Below the pieces are notes generated by a model, which saw only the letters and a program-made list of their open reading frames with translations, searched no databases and was not told where the DNA came from. Positions 42,967 through 51,179 of a DNA stretch of 64,000 nucleotides are shown here, piece after piece. Position 1 is the stretch's first letter, and each line of letters begins with the position of its first letter. A program made the translations under genes and the position numbers. The stretch comes from Rubrivivax rivuli (lineage in GTDB: Bacteria > Pseudomonadota > Gammaproteobacteria > Burkholderiales > Burkholderiaceae_C), in the NCBI RefSeq assembly GCF_004016505.1, contig NZ_SACR01000005.1:534443-598442 (forward strand). The letters are read 5' to 3'.

Positions 42967-44246
42967 ACGGCGGCTTCGACGATCCTGCGGTCGCGCGGCA
43001 GCGGCAGCGTGTGGGCTTGTGGGCTCTGGGGGCCAAGGCGCTGTTGCTGGCAGTCCTGGGGGGATCATGGTGGTGGTGGGAGCAGCGTGGGCCGGACCAC
43101 GAGGCCGCGAATGAGCGGCCGTCTGCCGTGCGCTCCCTTGGCCCTGCCGGTGCCGTGCCGTCCTCCGCAGCAGCCCCTGCAGGTTCCGACGCCCCACCCG
43201 GCGCAGCGGGCCCTGCCTCAGCACCCACGGCGTTGGCCGTTGCTGGTGCAGCGCCGGGTCCGGAGGCACGTGCCTCAGGGCCCAGCACTTCGTCCGGCCT
43301 GGCCGAACTGTGCGGCGTGGGCCAGATCTCTCGGGGCGCCGAGCCGCCGCACCTCTTCCAGCACGCGGTACAAGCCGCGTGGCCGCGTGTGCTGGCTGCC
43401 CTCGCGCAAGATCCGGCCGAGCGCGCGCGTGCAGCGGCGCTGGTGCTTCGTTTTGAGCTTCGCCACTTCGACGCACAGACCCGCGGGCAGCCTCTGCCCG
43501 CCGCCGAGGACCCGCGCTCGGCGCTGGCGGCCTTGGCCCTGAGCAGCCCCGACCCGGCTGTGTTCTGGTGGGCGTGGTCGACTTGCCAGATCGCGGCCTC
43601 GCCGGCGGCGTGTCAGCATCTCTCGCCGGCTGGCTGGATGGAGCGCGCGCCTGAGGAATTCATCTCCGACGCGGCACATTGGCTGTTGTGGGCCGGTGCG
43701 GAGCCTGCGCAGGCCGAGCGTGCAGTTGCGGGCATGCAACTGTCATCGCGATTCAGCCCAGCCCCACCCGTGACACCGTGGGTGGCATCGGTGCTGCCTG
43801 CCGATCTGCCGCCGTATCTGCATGTGCTCCTGCTGCTGCAGGCCCACGGGTTGGACGTCGCGCGTGACGGGGCCCTGAACCAAGGGCTAGCCGTCATCAC
43901 AAAGCACTGCCGTTCGCCCGGGCTCGACAGAATCGGCGCTCTCCATTGCCGTGCCGCCGCGGAAACGCTTGAAAGGCGCTCACCCAGCCTGCTCGGCCTG
44001 GCGCTGTCGCGCCGTATCGGCGAGGTACACGGATGGCCGAAGCAGCGCCAGGACGCGGTGCACGAGAGCGTCCAAACCTTGACTCTGGCTGCCGGGCAGG
44101 TGCTGCCAGCTCATGCAGACCCCCTGGCTTGCGCAAATGTGGAGCGCACGCGGAAGCAACTCCTTGATCTGGCGGTTCACGGCGAGGTGGCTGCCTTCCG
44201 TCGGCTGGCGGCCCCTGCTGACAAGGCAAGGGCCGGACCGCGTTGA
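42963..44246 (+). CDS. Hypothetical membrane-anchored protein, third gene of the algZR operon
   Basis: 427 residues from GTG 42963, overlapping the algR TGA by GTGA. One hydrophobic anchor near residues 20-40 containing a WWWW run, an Ala/Pro/Gly linker to about residue 105, then a mainly helical domain of about 320 residues with several cysteines (ELCGVGQ, STCQIAASPAACQHL, KHCRSPG, LHCRAAAE, LACANVE) that could form disulphides in the periplasm. I recognise no family. Third-position GC is lower and the base usage looser than in the neighbours, especially after about 43,600, suggesting weaker constraint or later acquisition. Converges on the PEP-CTERM gene with a 6-bp gap. Confidence 0.75.
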   Translation: MNGGFDDPAVARQRQRVGLWALGAKALLLAVLGGSWWWWEQRGPDHEAANERPSAVRSLGPAGAVPSSAAAPAGSDAPPGAAGPASAPTALAVAGAAPGPEARASGPSTSSGLAELCGVGQISRGAEPPHLFQHAVQAAWPRVLAALAQDPAERARAAALVLRFELRHFDAQTRGQPLPAAEDPRSALAALALSSPDPAVFWWAWSTCQIAASPAACQHLSPAGWMERAPEEFISDAAHWLLWAGAEPAQAERAVAGMQLSSRFSPAPPVTPWVASVLPADLPPYLHVLLLLQAHGLDVARDGALNQGLAVITKHCRSPGLDRIGALHCRAAAETLERRSPSLLGLALSRRIGEVHGWPKQRQDAVHESVQTLTLAAGQVLPAHADPLACANVERTRKQLLDLAVHGEVAAFRRLAAPADKARAGPR

Positions 44247-44252
44247 ACGGGC

Positions 44253-45113
44253 TCAGGTGTGGCGCCGGCGCCGCGCCGCGCCCACCGCCACGCCGATGCC
44301 CGCCAGCATCAAGGCCCAGGTCCCCGGCTCGGGCACGGCCGAGACGGTCAGCCCCGTCAGCGTGCCGTTGAACTCCCCCACCATCGTGGCCGCGCCCGTC
44401 ATCAGGTTGATGCCGTAAAGCCCCGTGCCTAGCGTGCCGCCGTCGCGGTTCAGCGCCGCGTAGGCCATGCCGTTGGCCAGGATCTCGAAGCCGTTGGCGT
44501 TCAGCACGTCCAGGCCCAGTGCGCCGACGGTGGTGATGGTCGGGTTGTTGAAACCGCTGGCGGCGAAGGCCAGGGTGTCGGTGGCACCGTTGATGTAGTA
44601 CAGGCCCGTGGTGGTGGGGGCGCCCGCCGGGTTGCTGTTGGTGTAGGCCACGCCGCTGTGGCCGCTGGCGATGGGCGTGGCCGTGGTCACGGCGCCGGAG
44701 ACGGCGTTGATCGCGAAGTTGCCACCCATCGAGCCCACCACGCGCAGCGAGGTGGCGCCGGCGAAATCGGCCACGGGGTTGAAGTCCAGGCCCCAGCCCT
44801 GCGCGCCGTTGACCACGGTGGTGGACAGGGCCGCCACGAAGGTGGCCGCGCCCGTGCTCTCGTTCAGCGTGTAGAGGCGGTTGCTGAGCGTCAGGCCGTA
44901 GATCGTGTTGTTGCTCGGGCGCAGGTCGATGCCGACGAAGCGGTCGCCGGCGTCCAGGCCGGTGATGGCGGTGCGCGTGGCCATGCCGGGGTTGGCGGCG
45001 TCGAAGCGCGCGATCTCGTTGGCGCTGGTGATGCCGACGAGCATCTGCGCCTGGGCGCTGGCGGCCAGGCAGGCCAGCGCGGCAGCGCTCAGCAGGCGGG
45101 TGCGGGTTTGCAT
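44253..45113 (-). CDS. DUF4394 domain protein with PEP-CTERM sorting signal
   Basis: 286 residues. Signal peptide MQTRTRLLSAAALACLAASAQA, then a DUF4394-like beta-propeller domain (MLVGITSANEIARFDAANPG, IDLRPSNNTIYGLT, GWGLDFNPVADF) and the C-terminal sorting signal VPEPGTWALMLAG, a hydrophobic span and RRRR. PEP-CTERM proteins are processed by exosortase (EpsH) and are linked to exopolysaccharide. No exosortase is in the window. AGGAGT precedes the ATG complementary to 45111-45113. Confidence 0.92.
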   Translation of the reverse strand: MQTRTRLLSAAALACLAASAQAQMLVGITSANEIARFDAANPGMATRTAITGLDAGDRFVGIDLRPSNNTIYGLTLSNRLYTLNESTGAATFVAALSTTVVNGAQGWGLDFNPVADFAGATSLRVVGSMGGNFAINAVSGAVTTATPIASGHSGVAYTNSNPAGAPTTTGLYYINGATDTLAFAASGFNNPTITTVGALGLDVLNANGFEILANGMAYAALNRDGGTLGTGLYGINLMTGAATMVGEFNGTLTGLTVSAVPEPGTWALMLAGIGVAVGAARRRRHT

Positions 45114-45261
45114 GAAGGTGACTCCTGAAGGTTGCTGTGGCGCCGGCAACGCGGCCCGCACACGGGCCCACGCCACCGACCCTCAGCCCTACGCACCCCA
45201 GGCCGCGGCGGATGCGCCGCCGCCCCGTCTAGCCAGCCTGCCCCCCGCAAACGCGGGAGTC

Positions 45262-48114
45262 TCAGCCCGTGTTGCGCAGCCCCGCGGCAATGCCGTTGAT
45301 GCTGAGGTGGATGCCGCGCTGCAGCCGCTCCACCCCTTCCTGCCCCTCGCGCCGCGTGCGGTAGCGGCGCATCAGCTCCACCTGCAGGTGGTTCAGCGGG
45401 TCCAGGTAGGGGAAGCGGTGCGCGATGCTGCGCGCCAGCGCCGGGTTGCCTTGCAGCGGCTGCTGCTGGCCGGTGATGAGCGTCAGCGCCTCGCTCGCAC
45501 GCTGCCACTCGGCCTTCAGCAGGCCGAAGATGCGCTTGGCCACCTTCTTGTCTTCCACCAGCTCCACGTAGCGGGCGGCGATGCGCAGGTCGCTCTTGGC
45601 CAGCACCATGTCCAGGTTGCTCAGCAGCGTGCGGAAGAAGGGCCACTGCTTGTGCATGCGCTGCAGCAGCGCGGCGCGTTCGGCGCGGTCGCCCTGGGCC
45701 AGGAAGGCCTCGATGGCGCTGCCGAAGCCGCACCAGCCTGGCAGCGCCATGCGGCACTGGCCCCAGCTGAAGCTCCAGGGGATGGCGCGCAGGTCTTCGA
45801 TGGCGCGCGTGGCCTTGCGGCTGGCCGGGCGGCTGCCGATATTCAACTCGGCGATCTCGCGGATGGGCGTGGCGGCAAAGAAGTAGTCGGTGAAGCCCGG
45901 CGTGCCGTAGACCAGCTGGCGGTAGGCCTGGAAACTGGCTTCGCTGATCTCGGCCGCGGCGTCCAGGAAGGCCTTGGGCGCCGGCTTGGTCGGGTGCAGC
46001 ATCGTCGCCTCCAGGGTGGCGGCCACCAGGGTTTCCAGGTTGCGGCGGCCGATCTCGGGGTTGGCGTACTTGCTGGCGATCACCTCGCCCTGCTCGGTGA
46101 GGCGGATCTGCCCGTTCACCGTGCCCGGCGGCTGCGCCAGGATGGCCTGGTAGCTGGGCCCGCCGCCGCGGCCCACCGTGCCGCCGCGGCCGTGGAAGAG
46201 GCGCAGCGTGATGGGCCTGCTGCCGGCGTGCGCGGCGTTCAGCTCGGCGAACAGCGCGGCCAGCGCCGTTTCGGCGCGGAACAGCTCCCAGTGGCTGGTG
46301 AAGCTGCCGCCGTCCTTGTTGCTGTCGCTGTAGCCCAGCATCACGTCCTGCTCGGCGCCACTGGCCAGCACCAGCGCGTGCACCCCGGGCAGCGCGTAGA
46401 ACTCGCGCATGATGGGTTCGCTGCGGCGCAGGTCGCCGATGGTCTCGAACAGCGGCACCGTGATCAGCGCTGCCTTGGCGCCCGGCTGGTCCAGCGTGCC
46501 CGTGAGCAGGCCGGCCTCCTTCTGCAGCAGCAGCACTTCCAGCAGGTCGCTCACCTCTTCGGTGTGGCTGATGATGCAGTGGCGCAGTGTCTGCGCGCCG
46601 TAGCGCGTGAGCGCCTCGCGCGCGGTCTCGAAGATGGCCAGCTCGTCCTGCGTCAAGGGGCTGTAGGCCGTGCCGTGCACGCGCAGCGGGCGGGCGTCGT
46701 TCAGCAGCGCCAGCAGGCAGGTGCGGCGCTCGGTCTCGCCCAGCGCGCTGTAGTCGGGTTCGATGCGCGCCACGCGCAGCAGCTCGGCCACCACGGCCTC
46801 GTGCTTGTCGCTGCTCTGGCGCAGGTCGAGCGTGGCAAGGTGAAAGCCGAACACCTGCACCGCGCGCATCAGCGGCGCCAGGCGCGGGCCCACCAGGGCC
46901 TGCGCGTGGTGGCTGCACAGGCTGCGCTCGATGGTGCGCAGGTCGGCGAGGAAGGCCTCGGGGCCCGGGTAGGGGTTCTGCGGCGCCACGGCATGGCGCA
47001 GGGCTTCGGTGCCGGTCAGCGCCTGCAGCGTGGCCGCCAGGCGCGAGTACATGCCGATCAGCGCACGGCGGTAGGGTTCGTCCAGCCGGTGCGGGTTGCT
47101 GTCGGGCGAGGCGGCGGCCAGCGCCAGCATCTCGGGCGAAACCGGCGCCAGCGTGCCGCTGATGGAGAGCTCGGCGCCGAGCTCGTGCACCTCGGTCAGG
47201 TAAAAACGCAGCGCCACCTCGGCCTGTCGCTTCAGCGCATGGGCCAGCGTGGCGGCGGTCACGTTCGGGTTGCCGTCGCGGTCGCCGCCGATCCAGTGGC
47301 CCATGCGCAGGAAGTTGCCCACGGCGTGGCCGGGCAGGGCCCGCTCGACGTCGCGGTACAGCCGCGGAATCTCGCGCAGGAAGGTGGTGCCGTAGTAGCT
47401 GAGCGCGTTCTCGATCTCGTCGGCCACCGTCAGCTTGGCGGTGCGCAGCATGCGTGTCTGCCACAGCTGGGTGACGCGGGCGCGCATCAGCGCCTCGTTG
47501 TCGGCGCGGCGCTCTTCGGTGGGCAGCTCGTCGCGCTGCTCCAGCAGTTCGGCCACGGCGCGCTCGGCGTCCAGGATGCTCTTGCGCTGCACCTCGGTGG
47601 GGTGGGCCGTGAGCACCGGGCTGATGTAGGCGCCATGCAGCGTGGCGGCGATGTCGGCGGCGCGGTGGTCGGCGCGCTGCAGGCGCTCGAAGCTCAGCGC
47701 GAGCGAGCCTTCCTGCAGATCGCCGGCCTTCTCGTGCACGCTGCGGCGGCGCACGTGGTGGCGGTCTTCGGCGATGTTGGCCAGGTGGCTGAAGTAGCTG
47801 AAGGCGCGGATGACGGTGACGGTCTGGTCGGCGCTCAGGTTCTTCAGCAGCCGGTCGAGCACACGCCCGGCGCTGGCGTCGGCCTTCAGCCGGTAGGCCA
47901 CGCTGAGCTGGCGCACACGCTCGATGAGTTCGAAAGCGGCCGTGCCTTCCTGCTCGCGGATCACGTCACCCAGGATGCGGCCCAGTAACCGGATGTCTTC
48001 CACCAGCGGCTTGTTTTTCGAGGCCGCATCGTCAGAGGGCGTGTTTTTGAACTTTGTGGTGCTGGTCCTGGTGGTTTTCACCGGCTTGGTGCGAGCGGGG
48101 GCGGGGCGCGGCAT
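45262..48114 (-). CDS. ppc: Phosphoenolpyruvate carboxylase
   Basis: 950 residues from the ATG complementary to 48112-48114, preceded by CAGGAG; the frame is open further into hemC on the opposite strand, which is a shadow. Makes oxaloacetate from PEP and bicarbonate. Catalytic His region VLTAHPTEVQRKSIL, IGGDRDGNPNV, MLGYSDSNKDGGS and the HGRGGTVGRGGGP loop are intact; it ends in the invariant-type RNTG. A Lys/Thr-rich N-terminal extension of about 35 residues is poorly conserved. Confidence 0.97.
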   Translation of the reverse strand: MPRPAPARTKPVKTTRTSTTKFKNTPSDDAASKNKPLVEDIRLLGRILGDVIREQEGTAAFELIERVRQLSVAYRLKADASAGRVLDRLLKNLSADQTVTVIRAFSYFSHLANIAEDRHHVRRRSVHEKAGDLQEGSLALSFERLQRADHRAADIAATLHGAYISPVLTAHPTEVQRKSILDAERAVAELLEQRDELPTEERRADNEALMRARVTQLWQTRMLRTAKLTVADEIENALSYYGTTFLREIPRLYRDVERALPGHAVGNFLRMGHWIGGDRDGNPNVTAATLAHALKRQAEVALRFYLTEVHELGAELSISGTLAPVSPEMLALAAASPDSNPHRLDEPYRRALIGMYSRLAATLQALTGTEALRHAVAPQNPYPGPEAFLADLRTIERSLCSHHAQALVGPRLAPLMRAVQVFGFHLATLDLRQSSDKHEAVVAELLRVARIEPDYSALGETERRTCLLALLNDARPLRVHGTAYSPLTQDELAIFETAREALTRYGAQTLRHCIISHTEEVSDLLEVLLLQKEAGLLTGTLDQPGAKAALITVPLFETIGDLRRSEPIMREFYALPGVHALVLASGAEQDVMLGYSDSNKDGGSFTSHWELFRAETALAALFAELNAAHAGSRPITLRLFHGRGGTVGRGGGPSYQAILAQPPGTVNGQIRLTEQGEVIASKYANPEIGRRNLETLVAATLEATMLHPTKPAPKAFLDAAAEISEASFQAYRQLVYGTPGFTDYFFAATPIREIAELNIGSRPASRKATRAIEDLRAIPWSFSWGQCRMALPGWCGFGSAIEAFLAQGDRAERAALLQRMHKQWPFFRTLLSNLDMVLAKSDLRIAARYVELVEDKKVAKRIFGLLKAEWQRASEALTLITGQQQPLQGNPALARSIAHRFPYLDPLNHLQVELMRRYRTRREGQEGVERLQRGIHLSINGIAAGLRNTG

Positions 48115-48130
48115 CTTGGGCTCCTGAGCT

Positions 48131-48143
48131 GTAACCGAGTTAC
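48131..48143. promoter_or_regulatory. Small palindrome in the ppc-hemC divergent region
   Basis: GTAAC-CGA-GTTAC, a perfect 5-bp inverted repeat with a 3-bp spacer, lies 17 bp upstream of the ppc start. The surroundings (48131-48155) are the only AT-richer part of the gap, so it may be an operator or part of the ppc promoter. Confidence 0.35.
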
Positions 48144-48176
48144 CAATTCTCGCGCAATCCGCGTGCCTGCCCGCCT

Positions 48177-48202
48177 GCCCGCTGCCGCCGGCGGCTGCGG
48201 GC
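48177..48202. other. 26-bp near-perfect GC-rich palindrome upstream of hemC
   Basis: GCCCGC-T-GCCGCC and GGCGGC-T-GCGGGC form an inverted repeat with one T-T mismatch in each arm and no spacer. It occupies the place where a -35 element for the TATCAT at 48214-48219 would be. Might be an operator; as RNA it would not be in the hemC transcript if that starts near 48226. Confidence 0.45.
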
Positions 48203-48213
48203 AGGGCGCTGGC

Positions 48214-48219
48214 TATCAT
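48214..48219 (+). promoter_or_regulatory. -10 hexamer for hemC, implying a leaderless mRNA
   Basis: TATCAT (five of six matches to TATAAT) ends 7 nt before the hemC ATG at 48227, so the predicted start of transcription coincides with the ATG. No Shine-Dalgarno lies in between. Confidence 0.45.
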
Positions 48220-48226
48220 CTGGCGC

Positions 48227-49156
48227 ATGAATGCACCCACCGTCATCGCCACGCGCGAAAGCCGCCTGGCCCTCTGGCAGGCCGAACACGTGCGCGACAC
48301 GCTCATGGCCCGTTTTGGCCTGCCGGTCGAGCTGCTGGGCATGACGACCCGCGGCGACCAGATCCTCGACCGCGCGCTGTCCAAGGTCGGCGGCAAGGGC
48401 CTCTTCGTGAAGGAGCTGGAGACGGCACTCGAAGAAGGCCGCGCCCATCTGGCCGTGCATTCGCTGAAGGACGTGCCGATGGAGCTGCCCGAGGGCTTCG
48501 CGCTCGCGGCCATCTGGGAACGTGAGGACCCGCGCGACGCCTTCGTCTCCAACCAGTACGACAACGTCGACGCGCTGCCGCAGGGCGCCGTGGTCGGCAC
48601 GAGCAGCCTGCGCCGCGTGGTGCAGCTGCTGGCGCGCCGACCCGACCTGCAGATCGAGCCGCTGCGCGGCAACCTCGACACCCGCCTGCGCAAGCTCGAC
48701 GAAGGCGGCTTCCACGCCATCGTGCTGGCCGCCGCCGGCTTGAAGCGCCTGGGTCTGGCCTCGCGCATCCGCGGCACCTTCGACCCCGAGGTGATGATCC
48801 CGGCCGCCGGCCAGGGCGCCCTGGGCATCGAGGTGCGCGAGGACAACACCGCGCTGCGCGAACTGCTGGCGCAGACCCTGCACCAGCCCACCTTCCTGGC
48901 CTGCCACGCCGAACGCGCGGTGTCGCGTTCGCTCGGCGGCAGCTGCAGCATGCCGCTGGCTGCGCACGCGGTGTGGGAAGGCGACACCCTGCGCATCGAC
49001 GCCGCGCTGGGCGATGCCAACGAACTCACGCGCCCGCTGCTGCGCACGCGCCTGGCCGCCGTCGTCACCGACGAGGCCGGCGCCCGCGCGCTGGGCAACG
49101 AAGCGGCCGCACAGCTGCGCGCCGCCGGCGCCGGCAGCTACCTGCCCGCCGCCTGA
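48227..49156 (+). CDS. hemC: Porphobilinogen deaminase (hydroxymethylbilane synthase)
   Basis: 309 residues. Polymerises four porphobilinogens. VIATRESRLALWQAEHV, RGDQILDRALSKVGGKGLFVKE (two segments), HSLKDVPMELPEGF and the dipyrromethane-cofactor Cys240 in SLGGSCSMPLAAHA are intact. First gene of hemC-hemD-hemX-hemY; divergent from ppc by 112 bp. Confidence 0.98.
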   Translation: MNAPTVIATRESRLALWQAEHVRDTLMARFGLPVELLGMTTRGDQILDRALSKVGGKGLFVKELETALEEGRAHLAVHSLKDVPMELPEGFALAAIWEREDPRDAFVSNQYDNVDALPQGAVVGTSSLRRVVQLLARRPDLQIEPLRGNLDTRLRKLDEGGFHAIVLAAAGLKRLGLASRIRGTFDPEVMIPAAGQGALGIEVREDNTALRELLAQTLHQPTFLACHAERAVSRSLGGSCSMPLAAHAVWEGDTLRIDAALGDANELTRPLLRTRLAAVVTDEAGARALGNEAAAQLRAAGAGSYLPAA

Positions 49157-49188
49157 GCGCCGCGGCAGCGCCCGCCTGCGGGGCCGAG

Positions 49189-49971
49189 ATGGCACTGCAC
49201 TGCATCGTCACCCGTCCCGCCGCGCAGGCGGCCGACTGGGTAGCGGCCCTGCACGCCCTCGGGGCGGCGGCGTCTGCGTTGCCGCTGATCGACATCGCCC
49301 CGCCCACCGACCCCACACCCGTGCGGGCAGCCTGGGAGCGCTTGCCTTCGCGGGCCCTGGTGATGTTCGTCAGCGCCAACGCCGTGCAGCACTTCTTCGC
49401 GCTGGCGCCCGCCGGCGCGGGCTGGCCGGCCGGCGTGCGCGCCGGCTGCACCGGCCCGGGCACGGCCGCGGCCTTGCAGGCCGCCGGCGTGCCAGCGGCG
49501 GCGGTGGTGCAGCCGGCCCCGGGCGCCGGCCTGGACTCTGAAGGCCTGTGGGCACAGCTCGAGGCCGAGCCCTGGGCCGGCCGGCAGGTGCTGGTGGTGC
49601 GCGGTGAAGAGGGCCGCGACTGGTTGGCCGACACCTTGCGCGAGCGCGGTGCAGACGTGGCCTTCGTGGCCGCCTACCGGCGCTGCCCGCCGGTGCTGGA
49701 TGCTGCCGGCCAAGCGCTGCTCGCCAGGGCGCAGGCCGAGCCGGCGGCTCACGGCTGGGTGTTCAGCAGCAGCGAGGCCGTGGCGCACCTGCGTGCGCTG
49801 GTGCCCGCGGCGCGCTGGCAGGGCGCCTGTGCGCTGGCCTCGCACCCCCGCATCGCCCAGGCCGCACGCGAGGCAGGCTTTGGCAGGGTCGAACTGCTGC
49901 CCGCCCCCACGCCTGCGGCCGTGACTGCCTGGGCACAGAGGTGCGCGCCGATACAATCGGCCTCGCAGTGA
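49189..49971 (+). CDS. hemD: Uroporphyrinogen-III synthase
   Basis: 260 residues from ATG 49189. Closes hydroxymethylbilane with inversion of ring D. Low-conservation family; supportive features are VTRPAAQAADWVAALHALG at the start, MFVSANAVQHF, VLVVRGEEGRDWLADTLRERGADV in the second lobe and WVFSSSEAVAHL. The position directly after hemC settles it. An upstream in-frame extension overlapping hemC is spurious. Confidence 0.94.
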   Translation: MALHCIVTRPAAQAADWVAALHALGAAASALPLIDIAPPTDPTPVRAAWERLPSRALVMFVSANAVQHFFALAPAGAGWPAGVRAGCTGPGTAAALQAAGVPAAAVVQPAPGAGLDSEGLWAQLEAEPWAGRQVLVVRGEEGRDWLADTLRERGADVAFVAAYRRCPPVLDAAGQALLARAQAEPAAHGWVFSSSEAVAHLRALVPAARWQGACALASHPRIAQAAREAGFGRVELLPAPTPAAVTAWAQRCAPIQSASQ

Positions 49972-50003
49972 CACAGCCCTGAAGCAGCCTTTCTGAGCGA
50001 GAT

Positions 50004-51137
50004 TTGAGCGAGAACACCGCCCCCTTGCCCGATCCCGCGCCCGCCCTCACGCCGGCCCCGGCCGCCGCCGGGCCCGCGCCTGCAGCGCTGGTGTCGCACC
50101 CGCCCGGTCATGGCCGCTGGATCGCTGCCGGTGCCGCTGTCCTTGCCGCCCTGGCCACGGGCGCCACGGTTCTTGCCTGGAACACGCAGCAGCGTGTGAA
50201 GTCGCTGGAAGCCGAACTCGTCAAGCGCCAGGCCGACAGTGGCAGCCAAGCCACCGAGGCGCGCACGCTGGCCCGCCAGGCGGAGATCACCGCCCGCGAA
50301 GCCGCCGCCAAGCTGGCGCTGCTGGAAGCCCGCGTGGCCGAGACCTCGCTGCAGCGCAGCCAACTCGAAGAACTGATCCAGAGCCTGGCCCGATCGCGCG
50401 ATGAAAACGTGCTGGCCGATGTCGACGCGGCGCTGCGCGTGGCGCTTCAGCAGTCGGCCATCACCGGCAGCGCCGAGCCACTGGTCGTCACGCTCAAGCA
50501 GGCCGACGAGCGCTTGGCGCGTTTCAACCAGCCGCGCCTGGAGCGAGTGCGCCGCGCGCTGGCCCAGGACCTGGAGCGCACGCGCAGCGCGGGCGTCACC
50601 GACATCACCGTGCTCACCATCCGGCTGGACGAGGTGATCCGGCAGGTGGACGAACTGCCGCTGGTGTCGGCCCCCGAGCGGCGCGCCGCTGCGCGCAGCG
50701 CCGAAGCGGCCGCCACGGCCGCGGCCGTGCCGGCTTCGGCGGCCAGCGGTTCGGGCCTGGGAGGCCTGATCGGGCAGCGCTGGGCCAGCGTCGCCTCGGT
50801 GTTCTGGCAGGAGGTGAAGAGCCTCGTGCGCGTGACCCGCATCGACCAGCCCGAGGCGATGCTGGTGGCCCCCGAGCAGGCCTTCTTCCTGCGAGAGAAC
50901 CTCAAGCTGCGGCTGCTGAATGCACGCCTGGCCTTGCTTTCGCGCCAGTTCGACACCGCGCAGAGCGACCTGCGCGAGGCGCAGCGCGCACTCGAGACCT
51001 ATTTCGACCGGGAGCACCGCCGCGTGGTGGCCGCCAGCGAACTGGTGCGCGGCGTCACGGGCCAGGCGCGCCTGGTCACCGTGCCCCGGCCTGACGCCAC
51101 GCTGGCTGCCATCGCCACGGCCTCGGCCGGGCGCTGA
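50004..51137 (+). CDS. hemX: HemX-like membrane protein of the haem operon
   Basis: 377 residues from TTG 50004; no ATG or GTG is available before the membrane span. Pro/Ala-rich cytoplasmic N-terminus, one span (about 34-55, WIAAGAAVLAALATGATVLAW), a coiled coil (about 60-130) and a C-terminal HemX domain (ADVDAALRVALQQSAITGS, EVKSLVRVTRI, FFLRENLKLRLLNARLALLSRQ in parts). Often annotated uroporphyrinogen-III C-methyltransferase, but the catalytic SAM fold is absent; a scaffold role in haem synthesis is more likely. Confidence 0.92.
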   Translation: MSENTAPLPDPAPALTPAPAAAGPAPAALVSHPPGHGRWIAAGAAVLAALATGATVLAWNTQQRVKSLEAELVKRQADSGSQATEARTLARQAEITAREAAAKLALLEARVAETSLQRSQLEELIQSLARSRDENVLADVDAALRVALQQSAITGSAEPLVVTLKQADERLARFNQPRLERVRRALAQDLERTRSAGVTDITVLTIRLDEVIRQVDELPLVSAPERRAAARSAEAAATAAAVPASAASGSGLGGLIGQRWASVASVFWQEVKSLVRVTRIDQPEAMLVAPEQAFFLRENLKLRLLNARLALLSRQFDTAQSDLREAQRALETYFDREHRRVVAASELVRGVTGQARLVTVPRPDATLAAIATASAGR

Positions 51138-51179
51138 GCCGGTGTGCCGGCGCTGCACTGCTCCTGACACGCCGAAGCC

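Noticed and set aside
44905..47988. A 1,027-codon plus-strand frame opposite ppc
   Set aside because: Shadow of ppc, whose catalytic motifs are intact on the minus strand.
50004..51137. True uroporphyrinogen-III C-methyltransferase activity for hemX
   Set aside because: The protein is an anchored coiled-coil/helical protein without the SAM-binding motifs of the methyltransferase family; the common name is misleading.
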